A stretch of 64,000 nt of DNA, from assembly GCA_021781815.1 (NCBI GenBank), contig JAJXWB010000003.1, positions 124,001-188,000 on the forward strand, read 5' to 3'. Of the stretch, positions 51,733-61,144 are shown in pieces. The translations under genes were made by a program, and so were the position numbers. Every line of letters begins with the position of its first letter. Positions within the stretch are counted from its first letter, which is position 1. The DNA is from Pseudomonadota bacterium. GTDB taxonomy: Bacteria > Pseudomonadota > Alphaproteobacteria > Rhizobiales > Beijerinckiaceae. A model generated the notes under the pieces. It saw only the letters and a program-made list of their open reading frames with translations. It did not search any database and was not told where the DNA came from.

Positions 51733-52626
51733 ATGCTGCTGCATCCCGACACGTCACCAAAACCGAAGCTTGCGACGTACCGACGGGCTGACGGGTCGGT
51801 CGCCTACGGGCTCATCTGCGACGACGGGGTGGTCGATCTGTCGAGCAGGTTCGGCGCGCGGTGGCCAGGTTTGCGCGAGGCGATCGCCGACGACGGGCTG
51901 GCGAAACTCGCCGACGCGGGCGCAGGCCGTCCCGCTGATTGTCCGCTGTCCAGCGTCCATTTGCAGCCGCCGATCCCCGCGCCGGAAAAGATCATCTGCA
52001 TCGGCGTGAACTATCCGGATCGCAACGAGGAATACCAGGACGGGCAGGCCGCGCCGAAATTTCCGTCCATGTTCGTGCGGTTCGCCCGGTCCTTCGTCGG
52101 CCATGGCGCGCCGCTGGTGCGTCCGCACGCATCCTTGCGCCTCGACTACGAGGGCGAAATCGTGATCGTCGTCGGCAAGGGCGGGCGCCACATAGCAGAC
52201 CGCGACGCGCTCAATCATATCGCGGCGCTGAGCCTGTGCAACGAGGGCACGATCCGCGACTGGGTGCGGCATGCCAAGTTCAACGTGACCCAAGGCAAGA
52301 ACTTCGACGCCTCCGGATCGCTCGGGCCTTGGCTCGTACCCTTTGAAGACGAGAGCCAGATCGCCGACATCCGCCTGACAACCAGAGTGAATGGCGAATT
52401 GCGGCAGGACGACAGGACGAGCCGCATGATCTTCGGGTTTCGCTACCTGATTTCCTATATCTCGACCTTTACGACGCTTGTTCCGGGCGATCTGATCGTC
52501 ACTGGCACGCCGACAGGCGCGGGCGCGCGACTTGATCCACCCAAATTTCTCGTGCCCGGCGACGTGGTAGAAGTGTCCGCAGAAGGGATCGGCGCGCTGA
52601 CCAATGGCGTCGTCGACGAGGCGTGA
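51733..52626 (+). CDS. Fumarylacetoacetate hydrolase (FAH)-family enzyme
   Basis: A 297-residue FAH-family protein. Metal ligands are expected at LDYEGEIVIVVGK (Glu-x-Glu) and SLCNEGTIRDWV; GKNFDASGSLGPWLV and TGTPTGAGA are family marks. Members are decarboxylases, isomerases or hydrolases of ring-cleavage products. It is shorter than the tandem HpaG of Escherichia coli, so the exact step is open. The ATG at 51733 (MLLHPDTSP) has no ribosome-binding site. It heads an operon with a hydratase and a MarR gene. Confidence 0.87.
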   Translation: MLLHPDTSPKPKLATYRRADGSVAYGLICDDGVVDLSSRFGARWPGLREAIADDGLAKLADAGAGRPADCPLSSVHLQPPIPAPEKIICIGVNYPDRNEEYQDGQAAPKFPSMFVRFARSFVGHGAPLVRPHASLRLDYEGEIVIVVGKGGRHIADRDALNHIAALSLCNEGTIRDWVRHAKFNVTQGKNFDASGSLGPWLVPFEDESQIADIRLTTRVNGELRQDDRTSRMIFGFRYLISYISTFTTLVPGDLIVTGTPTGAGARLDPPKFLVPGDVVEVSAEGIGALTNGVVDEA

Positions 52627-52630
52627 CGAG

Positions 52631-53434
52631 ATGATGAGTCCCGAAGATATCGCCGGCGCCGCGCGCCGCCTCGACGGCGCTGCGCACACGCGCAAACAGA
52701 TCCGCATGCTGTCGCTGGAGCATCCGGGCATGGATATCGATGATGCTTATGCCGTCCAGAAGGCCTGGATCGACCTCAAACTGGCGACCGGGCGCACGAT
52801 CCGCGGGTACAAGATCGGCCTTACCTCCCGGGCGATGCAATCGGCGCTCGGAATCGACACGCCCGATTCCGGTGTCTTGCTCGACGACATGTTCTTTGCC
52901 GACGGCGGCGTGATTCCGACCAATCGTTTCATCGGCCTGCGCATCGAAGCCGAGCTCGCCTTCGTGCTGAAGGCGCCGCTGGAGGGGCCTGATTGCAACC
53001 TGTTCGACGTGTTAAACGCGACGGATTTCGTCACGCCAGCGCTCGAGATCCTCGACACGCGCATCCTTCGCGTCGATCCCGAGACGAAAAGGACCCGCAC
53101 GATCGTCGACACCATCGCCGACAACGCCGCCAATTGCGGCGTCGTCGTTGGCGGCCGACCGATCCGGCCGGACGCCGCCGACCTGCGCTGGATCGGCGCG
53201 ATCGTATCGAAGAACGGCGCTGTCGAGGAAACCGGGCTCGCCGCCGGCGTCCTCAATCATCCTGCCAACGGAATCGCCTGGCTTGCGAATCGAATCGCAA
53301 GGCGCGGCGGCGCGCTGAAGGCGGGCGACGTCGTGCTCGCCGGCTCCTTCATCCGGCCGATCGAGGCGGGTTCAGGCGACACCTTCACCGCCGATTATGG
53401 CGCCTTTGGCTCCGTGAGTTGTCATTTCGCATGA
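52631..53434 (+). CDS. hpaH: 2-oxo-hepta-diene-dioate hydratase-like enzyme (HpaH type)
   Basis: A 267-residue hydratase/decarboxylase family protein of the length of Escherichia coli HpaH. Seen are RGYKIGLTSRAMQ, DSGVLLDDMFF, LRIEAELAFVL (metal-binding Glu residues) and VVLAGSFIRPIEAGSGDTF. In the homoprotocatechuate pathway HpaH hydrates 2-oxohept-4-ene-1,7-dioate; other meta-cleavage hydratases are close relatives. It starts 5 bases after the FAH-family gene, and its stop overlaps the MarR start (ATGA). Confidence 0.8.
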   Translation: MMSPEDIAGAARRLDGAAHTRKQIRMLSLEHPGMDIDDAYAVQKAWIDLKLATGRTIRGYKIGLTSRAMQSALGIDTPDSGVLLDDMFFADGGVIPTNRFIGLRIEAELAFVLKAPLEGPDCNLFDVLNATDFVTPALEILDTRILRVDPETKRTRTIVDTIADNAANCGVVVGGRPIRPDAADLRWIGAIVSKNGAVEETGLAAGVLNHPANGIAWLANRIARRGGALKAGDVVLAGSFIRPIEAGSGDTFTADYGAFGSVSCHFA

Positions 53435-53925
53435 GCGATCCAGCCCCCAGACCAGCCGCGCCGGTGCGCATCCGCCATTTTACACGGTCGTTGCCGATGT
53501 CGCTCCTGCGTGCGCGCGAATCGGTGATGCGGCATTTCCGGCCCGCGCTCCGGCGCAACGGCATGACCGAGCAGCAATGGCGGGTGCTGCGCGCGCTGAT
53601 GACGCGGCCAGGTATGGAGGTGTCCGAACTTGCAGAGGCCACGTTCCTGCTCGGGCCGAGCCTGTCGCGCATCCTGCGCGATCTCGATTCGCTCGGCTTG
53701 ATCACGCGTCGTCTCGACGATGCGGACCAACGCCGCAGCATCATCGCGCTGTCGCCACGAGGCGAATCGCTGATCGAGCAGATTTCGCCGGAATCCGAGA
53801 CGATCTATGCCGAGATCACGCGGCGGTTCGGCGCGCAGAGGCTTGCGGAGCTGCAAGCCATGCTCCGCGAACTCGAGACATTGCTGACGGAGGGGCCGCC
53901 GATCGAGGGGACTGGCGAGGAATAA
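53431..53925 (+). CDS. MarR-family regulator, HpaR-like
   Basis: A 164-residue MarR protein. Helix-turn-helix PGMEVSELAEATFLLGPSLS with SRILRDLDSLGLITR, wing RLDDADQRRSIIALS, and the N-terminal helix typical of HpaR (RARESVMRHFRPALRRNGMT). HpaR represses aromatic-acid operons. It is translationally coupled to the hydratase gene and should control the FAH/hydratase operon and perhaps dctPQM through the ACATGT-centred sites upstream. Confidence 0.88.
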   Translation: MSDPAPRPAAPVRIRHFTRSLPMSLLRARESVMRHFRPALRRNGMTEQQWRVLRALMTRPGMEVSELAEATFLLGPSLSRILRDLDSLGLITRRLDDADQRRSIIALSPRGESLIEQISPESETIYAEITRRFGAQRLAELQAMLRELETLLTEGPPIEGTGEE

Positions 53926-53934
53926 GTCGTTCCG

Positions 53935-55260
53935 TCACGCCGCCGATTCGACGACGCGGGCGAAATCCGTCGCCTTTCCGCGAAGGCGCGCCGCGAAGGC
54001 GTCGAGTTCCTGAGCCAGGCGCATCACGGAATCGACGCTGTCGCCAACGTCGCCGACCGCCTTGTCGACCGCGCTGACGTGATCGGACATGGACCGCGTT
54101 CCCTCTGCCGCCGAGCGCGTCGAACGGACGATCTCCTGAGTCGACGCGCCCTGCTCGTGCACCGCCGATGCAATGATCGCCGAAATCCGTTCGACCGCGG
54201 TGATCTTGTCGCGAATCGCCTCGATTGCATCCACCGATTGGTCGGTCGCCGCCTGCATTTCAGAAATCTGGGCGGCGATGTCCTGCGTGGCCTTGGCGGT
54301 GCGTGTCGCGAGCGTCTTCACTTCCTGCGCGACGACGGCGAACCCGCGACCGGCCTCGCCGGCGCGCGCGGCCTCGATTGTCGCGTTGAGCGCAAGCAGG
54401 TTGGTTTGCGCGGCAATACGCGAGATCAGCTCCACAACGTCGCCGACCCGCGCTGCGGCGGCCGACAGGCGGGAAATGCCCGCGTTGGATTTCTCGGTCT
54501 GGGCGACGGCTTCACGCACGACTCCGGTGGAATCCACGACCTGCCGGCTGATTTCCTCGATCGCGTCCAGCAATTGCTCGGCCGCTCCAGCCACGGATGA
54601 CACGTTCTGGGCCGCCTCGGTGGCGGCCGCCTTGGCCGAATCAGATCCGTCGTTGGCGTGTCGCACTGCCGCAGTCATGGTCTGGGTATCTTCCGAGAGC
54701 TGCCGCGTCATCGCGCCAAGCCCCTCCATGAGGTTGGTCATATCGCCGAGATACTGGTCGACGCCCGCGCGCACGGCCGCGTCCCGCACGAGTCGCGCCT
54801 CCCGATCGTCGCGCGCCTTGATCTCTTCCATGAGAGAGGCGTTGCGGCGGACGCCCGCTCGTAGAGCGAGCAGACTGCGCGCTATCGCTCCGATCTCGTC
54901 TTCCCGCGCTTCCGATGAAATCTCGACATCGGTATTGCCATTGGCAAGCTCGTCCATCTGCTGCGCGATCTGCGAGAGCGGGCGCGCGACCGTCGCGTGG
55001 ATCACCGGGATCATGATTGCGAGAATGATGAAGCAGATCAGCGCGACGCCGATGAGCAGCGAGAACTGGAAATGCTCGGTGGCAGCAACGAAGAGGGCGA
55101 GCGCCTCCGACTGGGCCTGGGGTGGCGCTCCTGCGACCTGCTGCGCAATGTCGGTCAGATCGCCCGCGCGCATATAGGCGTAGAAACCGAAGACGGCGAT
55201 CGCCAGAAAGAAGATCGCCTGACGAAAAACCAGGCTGGCGCCGATCGAAACCTTTGGCAT
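53935..55260 (-). CDS. Methyl-accepting chemotaxis protein
   Basis: A 441-residue receptor with two membrane helices (about residues 10-30 and 66-90), a small periplasmic loop of about 35 residues without a known sensor domain, a HAMP domain (about 90-145) and a signalling domain. The hairpin tip [20 protein letters not shown] and [17 protein letters not shown] is fully conserved. The short loop suggests sensing of membrane or cytoplasmic signals. It is convergent with the MarR gene. Confidence 0.93.
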   Translation of the reverse strand: MPKVSIGASLVFRQAIFFLAIAVFGFYAYMRAGDLTDIAQQVAGAPPQAQSEALALFVAATEHFQFSLLIGVALICFIILAIMIPVIHATVARPLSQIAQQMDELANGNTDVEISSEAREDEIGAIARSLLALRAGVRRNASLMEEIKARDDREARLVRDAAVRAGVDQYLGDMTNLMEGLGAMTRQLSEDTQTMTAAVRHANDGSDSAKAAATEAAQNVSSVAGAAEQLLDAIEEISRQVVDSTGVVREAVAQTEKSNAGISRLSAAAARVGDVVELISRIAAQTNLLALNATIEAARAGEAGRGFAVVAQEVKTLATRTAKATQDIAAQISEMQAATDQSVDAIEAIRDKITAVERISAIIASAVHEQGASTQEIVRSTRSAAEGTRSMSDHVSAVDKAVGDVGDSVDSVMRLAQELDAFAARLRGKATDFARVVESAA

Positions 55261-55402
55261 AACGCATCCCTAGCTTGCGGATTTTCACTATAACGCCGCT
55301 CTGTTTGCGAAAAGTTAACGCTATTAGCGCGGCGCGCCCGGGGTTGTGCCGGGAGCAGCATCGGATAAAGCTGAAGCGACACATGAATCGCGAGGATTTC
55401 CA

Positions 55403-56347
55403 ATGGCAGGACTGAGTGTCGCCGTTCAGATGGACCCGATCGAACGCATCAGGATCGCTGGCGATTCGACCTTTGCCCTCCTGCTGGAAGCGCAGCGACG
55501 CGGGCACAGGATCGTCTATTACACGCCCGACCGTCTCACCCAGAAGGGGGCGCGCGCGATTGCGACCGTGCAGGATCTGGACGTGCAGGACATCGTCGGC
55601 GATCATTTTCGGCTTGGCGCAGCGCGTTCGATCGATCTCTCGGAATGCGATGTCGTGCTGCTGCGGCAGGATCCGCCATTCGATCTGGCTTACATTTCGA
55701 CCACGCACATTCTGGAACGCATCCATCCGCGCACACTGGTGGTCAACGACCCCGGTCAGGTCCGGAATGCGCCGGAAAAGCTGTTCGTCATGAATTTCGA
55801 GGAGTTCATGCCGCCGACCGTCATCACCCGCGACCGCGCAGCGATCGAGGCGTTCCGCGAGGAACATGGCGAGATCGTGATGAAGCCGCTGTATGGCGCC
55901 GGAGGCGCCGGCGTGTTCAAGGTCGCCCAGGTCGATCCGAATTTTGGGTCGCTGTTCGACATGTTCAGCGCCATGTTCCGGGAGCCCTGGGTTTGCCAGC
56001 GGTTTCTGCCCCAGGTCGCCAAGGGCGACAAACGCATCATCCTTGTCGACGGGGAGCCGTTGGGCGCGGTCAACCGAGTGCCGGCCGCCAATGACATCCG
56101 GTCGAACATGGTGCGCGGCGGCGCGGCGGCGGCGACCGAGCTTACTCCCCGCGAACGTGAAATTTGCGCCAGACTGGGGCCGGAATTGAGGAAGCGGGGC
56201 CTGATCTTCGTCGGAATCGACGTCATTGACGGCCACCTGACCGAAATCAACGTCACCTCGCCGACCGGCCTGCGCGCCATCGAGCGCCTCGGCGGTCCCA
56301 ATCTCGCGGTGGCTATCTGGGATGCGATCGAGCGCAAACGGCGCTAA
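55403..56347 (+). CDS. gshB: Glutathione synthetase (GshB)
   Basis: A 314-residue ATP-grasp enzyme that joins gamma-glutamylcysteine and glycine. Family signatures: [70 protein letters not shown]. The ATG at 55403 was chosen because it gives the usual GshB N-terminus; an upstream in-frame ATG adds 19 residues. The 142-base gap before it should hold the promoter. Confidence 0.96.
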   Translation: MAGLSVAVQMDPIERIRIAGDSTFALLLEAQRRGHRIVYYTPDRLTQKGARAIATVQDLDVQDIVGDHFRLGAARSIDLSECDVVLLRQDPPFDLAYISTTHILERIHPRTLVVNDPGQVRNAPEKLFVMNFEEFMPPTVITRDRAAIEAFREEHGEIVMKPLYGAGGAGVFKVAQVDPNFGSLFDMFSAMFREPWVCQRFLPQVAKGDKRIILVDGEPLGAVNRVPAANDIRSNMVRGGAAAATELTPREREICARLGPELRKRGLIFVGIDVIDGHLTEINVTSPTGLRAIERLGGPNLAVAIWDAIERKRR

Positions 56348-57124
56348 CACTACTTTGGCATTTTGGGTTCACTGAAACGAACCCGCGCAGCGGGATCGCG
56401 CGAACGCAACGTCGCCGACGCGTGCGACGGGAAAGCGTCGGCGCACTGGTCGAACTTGACTTCCAGAACTCCGGAATTTTGCGCGGACATGCCTACTCCT
56501 TGCGCGCGTAAAACAATGCCGCCGCAGGAGCGCCGGCGGCAGATCGATGATCTGATGGCAGAAGGGGAAGGCGGTTATTCCGCAGCGACCCGATAGGCGC
56601 CCTCGCCGGCCGCCTCATCCGCGACATCATCTGCGTCCGACTTTTCGTCCGACGGTTCGGCCGATTCGACATCTTCGTTGCCGAGTTCGTCGGCTCGCCT
56701 CAGCCACGCCGCGAACCTTTCCCCGTCCGGAGCAAACAGCGCCGTAGCATGCACGAAGCGACCTTCCTTGAAGGCTCGACAAGCGCCCCGCGCGTGCCTT
56801 CAGCTTCTGCCTCGGCAGGACCGACGTATTGGTGCAAGAGCGCCCCAGCGCCGGCGCGAAAGACATGCCAGAAACTCGTCCGTTGTCATATTCGGCAGAA
56901 ACTCGTCCGCGGCGATCGCCGCGCTGGCGATACATGCGACTGTACCGCTGTCCGCCCGATTCTGCCGCGCCGAGAAAGCGTCGATCAACGCCGCGCGCCG
57001 CGACGCGGAGTGTATGCGCCCCCAGCGTCCGGGAAGAGTTTTGCCCTGCAGTCGACAGCTTACAATCGGAAGAAATGCGCCAGTTTCAGACGCAACGATT
57101 TGATCCGAGAGCGGACGTGGGGCC
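56348..57124. other. Stretch between gshB and kdpE without a convincing gene
   Basis: 777 bases in which several short frames compete and none looks well conserved. A minus-strand frame at 56575-56754 has protein-like composition (listed separately). Another minus frame starting inside kdpE (57135) and running to 56800 is Ala/Arg/Ser-rich and doubtful. A 14-base direct repeat, CAGAAACTCGTCCG, lies at 56869-56882 and 56896-56909. The region may be a decayed gene. Confidence 0.4.
56575..56754 (-). other. Possible small ORF or decayed gene end (59 codons)
   Basis: From a GTG at 56754 the minus strand encodes FAPDGERFAAWLRRADELGN and then an acidic tail rich in Glu, Asp and Ala ending GEGAYRVAAE. 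The frame stays protein-like for about ten codons upstream of the GTG and then meets a TGA, which suggests the 3' end of a truncated gene. No ribosome-binding site is clear. I do not recognise it. Confidence 0.3.
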
Positions 57125-57817
57125 TCACTTGCCATTCTCGACGATGCGATAGCCCACGCCGGGTTCGGTCAAAATGATTGTCGGAGCACTTGCATCGCGC
57201 TCGATCTTTGCCCGCAACTGGCCAATGAAGACACGCAGGTATTGTGTGTCGTCCGCGTGAGCCGGCCCCCAGACCTCATTCAGTATCTGGCGATGCGTGA
57301 CCACGCGACCTGTATGACGGACCAGGGCGATCAGCAGGTCGTATTCCTTTGGCGTAACCTTCACCGAAACGCCATCACGCGACACGAGGCGGCGCTCGGT
57401 ATCGATGATCAAGCCGTCAATATCGAATTTGTTCGTACGCGGCGCACCAGGCGCGGCGTGACGCAACGCTGTGCGCAGGCGCGCCATGAATTCGCCGATC
57501 CCGAAAGGCTTCTCGACATAATCGTCGGCGCCGAGATCGAGCGCGGCGATCTTCTCCGTTTCGCGATCACGCGCCGACAGGACGACGACCGGAATCCGCG
57601 AGAAGGCGCGGATGTCCCGCAGTACATCCTTGCCATCGCGGTCAGGCAGTCCGAGATCGAGCACGACTGCGTCCGGCGCCTTGCTCACGATGGCCCTGAG
57701 CGCCTCGGCCGCAGTTTCCGCCGAAATCGGTTCGTAGCCCGCGGCGGTGAGCGCGAACCTGAGAAAGCGCTGGATCTCCGGCTCGTCGTCCACGACGAGG
57801 ACACGTCGTCCGTTCAT
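57125..57817 (-). CDS. kdpE: KdpE response regulator
   Basis: A 230-residue OmpR-type regulator. Receiver domain about 1-120 with acidic pocket VVDDEP and phosphorylated Asp in VVLDLGLPDRDG, Lys in YVEKPFG; winged-helix DNA-binding domain about 130-228 (TPKEYDLLIALVRHTGRVVT; GYRIVENGK). It activates kdp transcription when phosphorylated by KdpD. The ATG at 57817 overlaps the kdpD stop (ATGA). It is the last gene of the operon. Confidence 0.95.
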   Translation of the reverse strand: MNGRRVLVVDDEPEIQRFLRFALTAAGYEPISAETAAEALRAIVSKAPDAVVLDLGLPDRDGKDVLRDIRAFSRIPVVVLSARDRETEKIAALDLGADDYVEKPFGIGEFMARLRTALRHAAPGAPRTNKFDIDGLIIDTERRLVSRDGVSVKVTPKEYDLLIALVRHTGRVVTHRQILNEVWGPAHADDTQYLRVFIGQLRAKIERDASAPTIILTEPGVGYRIVENGK

Positions 57818-60510
57818 GATCCGGCTCCGCCCAGCAGCGGCGGCTCTGACGCTGGAAGCCGCACGAGAATTCGAGTGCCGCGACGGCGCGCCGCCGGGCT
57901 CTGCGCCAGAATGGTTCCACCCATGGATTCGACAAGCCCCCTGCAAATCGACAGGCCGAGCCCGGTGCCGGCCTTGCGTCCATCGGCGCGCCCGCCGCGA
58001 TAGAATTTCTCGAATATCCTCTCAAGATCGCCCAACTTCACACCCGGTCCGTCGTCGGTCACGCTCACCACCACGTCTGCACCCTCGCGGCGGGCGTGGA
58101 CCGCGGTTTCGCCCTCGCCCCCATACTTCTGCGCATTGTCGAGCAGATTGAACAGCACTTGTTCGAGAAGTCGCGCGTCGCCGCGCACGAAGGGCAAATC
58201 CGGTGCGAGACTGATGCGGATTTTTGCATGCGGAAATGCCTTGCGGCACCGCTCGACGCCGGCTCTCACGACATCGGCGACATCGACCCAGTCACGCCGC
58301 ACCTTGAGGCCGCCAGCTTCGATGCGCGACATGTCCAGAAGGTTGGAGACGAAGCGCGAGAGCCGACCCGTCTCCTCCTCGATGGATAACAGGAGTTCGG
58401 CGCGCTCTGTCTCGCTCATCTTAGCGCCGAGGTCGCGCAGGCTGGACGCTGCGCCGGCGATGGACGACAACGGGGTGCGCAGATCGTGCGACAGCGAAGC
58501 GAGCAAGGCGTCCCTCACCTTTTCGTTCTCCTCGAGCGAGGACGCGCGGATCGCTTCCCGAGCGAGAAGAGCGCGGTCGAGTGCGATCGCTGTCTGACCG
58601 AGCACCGCCGAGAGCGCGCGCTCGTCGTCCGCTGAGAGCGCGCCAGTCGCATCAGGCGGCTCAAAACCGCAGACTGCGACGACGCCGCGCGTAGTCCGCA
58701 AGGGGCGAAACTGGAAGCGAATGCGCGGCAAGGTTCCGGTCGCCCAACCCGCCGGCTCTCCTTTTTGCTGCGCCCAGCGCGCGGCGCTGGTTTCTGCGGC
58801 GTCGAGTTGCACGTCGGGCGGCCAGGCCGCCTGAAGCGACAGGTCATCGCCGGCGACGACCAGCAAGATAATCTGGTGACCGAGGGTCGCGTGCAAATGC
58901 GCCGCCGCCGCCCAGAGTACGTCGTCGGCGCTTGCAGCGCCGGAAATCTTTCGTGAGAAATCGTAGAGTGATTGCGTCACGGCGGCGCTCTTGATGACGC
59001 CTTCGCGCTGGTCGCGAATGCGGCCGGCGAGCGAGCCCGTCAGCACCGCGACAGCGAGGAAGACGAGCAGCGCCAGCAATTCGTGCGGTTCGGCGATCGT
59101 GAACGTGTAGATCGGTTCGATGAAGAAGAAGTTGTAAGCGAGAAAGGACAGGAACGAGGCGACGACCGCCGCGCGTACGCCGTATCTGACCGCGCAGAAC
59201 AACACCGCAGACAAGAATATCATCGACAGATTCGGCAAGCGCAAGATGCCTGTCAGCGCTTCGCCGATGACGACGGCGACAACAACGGCCAGCGCGGCGA
59301 CCGCGTATTCCAGCGCTGCGCCCCGTCCGAGAAGACCGGCGATCGTGCGGCGCGGCCGAGGGGTCGCTTCCTGCGTCGGCACGAAATGAATCTCGAACTG
59401 GTCCGCGGCCTGAGCGAGCGCCTTCGGAAACGAGCGCCGAAACAGCCGGTGGCCGAAGTTGCGCCGGGGACCGCCGACGATTATCTGCGTAATGTTCTCG
59501 CGGCGCGCGAGTCTGAGAACTTCCTCGACGAGATCAGGGCCGGCGACATGCTTCACCTCGCCGCCGAGGCGTTCGGCCAGATCCAGTGCGGCGCGGACGC
59601 ACTCCGCCTTCGTCGCATCCGCGATCTCGCCGCGGCGCTCGATATGCGCGGCGATCCAGCCCGCGTTCAGGCTCGTGGCGAGTTGGCTCGCGCGACGAAC
59701 GACGCGCTCGGCGCTCTCGTCGGCCGCGATGCAGGCCAGCAATCTTTCGGACGCCGCCCAGGGGCCTTCGATCGCCTTGCGACGGAGGTAGTCGACCATC
59801 TGATCGTCGACGCGATCGGCCGTCCGCCTGAGCGCAAGCTCTCGCAGCGCGGTAAGATTTCCGGGTGTGAAGAATTGTGCGGTCGCGCGTCGCGCGACTT
59901 CGGGCACGTAGACCTTTCCCTCGTGCAACCGGGCGATCAGTTCGTCCGGCGTGATGTCGACGAGGACGACGGCGTCGGCATCCTGCAGAACCTTATCGGG
60001 AACAGTCTCGCGCACGACGATTCCGGTGATGCGCGAAACGACGTCAGCGAGGCTTTCGAGATGCTGGATATTGAGCGCCGTCCAGACGTCTATGCCGGCG
60101 TCGAGCAATTCCTCGACGTCCCGCCAGCGCTTGGGATGACGGCTGTCCGGCGCATTCGTGTGCGCGAGTTCGTCGAGAACAAGCAGCGTCGGCTTGCGCA
60201 CGAGCGCGGCGTCGAGGTCGAATTCCTCGATCGTGCGGCCGCGATATTCCATTCTGCGACGGGGTAAGATTTCGAGGCCATCTACCAGCGCGAGCGTTTC
60301 GGCGCGCCCATGCGTCTCGACAAGGCCGATCACGACATCGACGCCGTCGGCTTGCACGCGCCGCGCGTTCTGCAACATGGAATAGGTCTTTCCGACGCCG
60401 GGGGCTGCGCCGAGAAAGACCTTCAACCTCCCTCGGCTCTCGCGCTGCGTTTGCGCGAGCAGCGCGTCGGGATCAGGGCGACCGTCGCGTTGTCTGAGCG
60501 GTGGGGCCAT
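57814..60510 (-). CDS. kdpD: KdpD sensor histidine kinase
   Basis: An 898-residue sensor for potassium limitation. The N-terminal KdpD domain (about 20-230) has the Walker-A-like FLGAAPGVGKTYSML; a USP-like domain follows (about 250-365); four membrane helices lie at about 400-500; a GAF-like domain at about 520-650; the histidine kinase core has the phosphorylated His in ASLSHDLRTPLSSI and ATP-binding FNLLDNAQKYG, DDGPGV and GTGLGLSICRGL. All parts look intact. It lies 16 bases after kdpC. Confidence 0.95.
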   Translation of the reverse strand: MAPPLRQRDGRPDPDALLAQTQRESRGRLKVFLGAAPGVGKTYSMLQNARRVQADGVDVVIGLVETHGRAETLALVDGLEILPRRRMEYRGRTIEEFDLDAALVRKPTLLVLDELAHTNAPDSRHPKRWRDVEELLDAGIDVWTALNIQHLESLADVVSRITGIVVRETVPDKVLQDADAVVLVDITPDELIARLHEGKVYVPEVARRATAQFFTPGNLTALRELALRRTADRVDDQMVDYLRRKAIEGPWAASERLLACIAADESAERVVRRASQLATSLNAGWIAAHIERRGEIADATKAECVRAALDLAERLGGEVKHVAGPDLVEEVLRLARRENITQIIVGGPRRNFGHRLFRRSFPKALAQAADQFEIHFVPTQEATPRPRRTIAGLLGRGAALEYAVAALAVVVAVVIGEALTGILRLPNLSMIFLSAVLFCAVRYGVRAAVVASFLSFLAYNFFFIEPIYTFTIAEPHELLALLVFLAVAVLTGSLAGRIRDQREGVIKSAAVTQSLYDFSRKISGAASADDVLWAAAAHLHATLGHQIILLVVAGDDLSLQAAWPPDVQLDAAETSAARWAQQKGEPAGWATGTLPRIRFQFRPLRTTRGVVAVCGFEPPDATGALSADDERALSAVLGQTAIALDRALLAREAIRASSLEENEKVRDALLASLSHDLRTPLSSIAGAASSLRDLGAKMSETERAELLLSIEEETGRLSRFVSNLLDMSRIEAGGLKVRRDWVDVADVVRAGVERCRKAFPHAKIRISLAPDLPFVRGDARLLEQVLFNLLDNAQKYGGEGETAVHARREGADVVVSVTDDGPGVKLGDLERIFEKFYRGGRADGRKAGTGLGLSICRGLVESMGGTILAQSPAARRRGTRILVRLPASEPPLLGGAGS

Positions 60511-60526
60511 CCGCCAATCCGCCTCC

Positions 60527-61132
60527 TCAAGTCGATCCTAACCTATCAAGCGCGAGATTGAGCCCCAGAACATTGACGCGAGGCTCTCCGATCAGCCCTA
60601 ACAGCGGCCGCTCGATATGTTCGGCGACCAGCGCCCGCACGCGGCCGCCCGGAAGGCCGCGCGCCCGTGCGACCGAGGCGGATTGCGCCAGCGCCGATTC
60701 CGGCGAAATATGCGGATCGAGGCCCGAGGCCGACGTCGTCAGCGCATCGCCGGGGATCTGACCGGCGCCCACCGCCGCGCGCCACGCTTCAGCGGCGTTT
60801 TTCACGCGATCGATCAGCTTCTGCGAGGTCGGCCCAAGGTTGGCGCCGGAAGAATTGGCGGCATTGTAGGGCGCATCGACCGTCCTGGTCGCATCGTTCG
60901 GGTCTGTCGCACTGGTCGCTGACGGACGGCCATGGAAATAGCGCGGCGAGGTGAAATTCTGTCCGATCAGCGCAGATCCGATGACGGCGCCGTCGCGCTT
61001 GACGAGGCTGCCGTTAGCCTGCTCCGGAAAGGCCATCTGAGCGACGCCGGTCACCGCGAGCGGGTAGGCGACGCCCGTCAACGCAGTGAGGACGAACAGA
61101 AGGACGAGCGCGGGCCGAATATGCTGGAGCAT
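60527..61132 (-). CDS. kdpC: KdpC subunit of the potassium-transporting ATPase
   Basis: A 201-residue protein with one N-terminal membrane helix (about 8-30, ALVLLFVLTALTGVAYPLAV) and a periplasmic domain with LIGQNFTSPRYFHGRPSAT, ASGLDPHISPESALAQ and the C-terminal VLGLNLALDRL. KdpC stabilises the KdpFABC complex. It follows kdpB by 12 bases. Confidence 0.95.
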   Translation of the reverse strand: MLQHIRPALVLLFVLTALTGVAYPLAVTGVAQMAFPEQANGSLVKRDGAVIGSALIGQNFTSPRYFHGRPSATSATDPNDATRTVDAPYNAANSSGANLGPTSQKLIDRVKNAAEAWRAAVGAGQIPGDALTTSASGLDPHISPESALAQSASVARARGLPGGRVRALVAEHIERPLLGLIGEPRVNVLGLNLALDRLGST

Positions 61133-61144
61133 CGAAATTCTCCT

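Noticed and set aside
56363-56596. 77-codon plus-strand frame after gshB
   Set aside because: Low-complexity mixed composition, no ribosome-binding site, and a more protein-like frame overlaps on the other strand.
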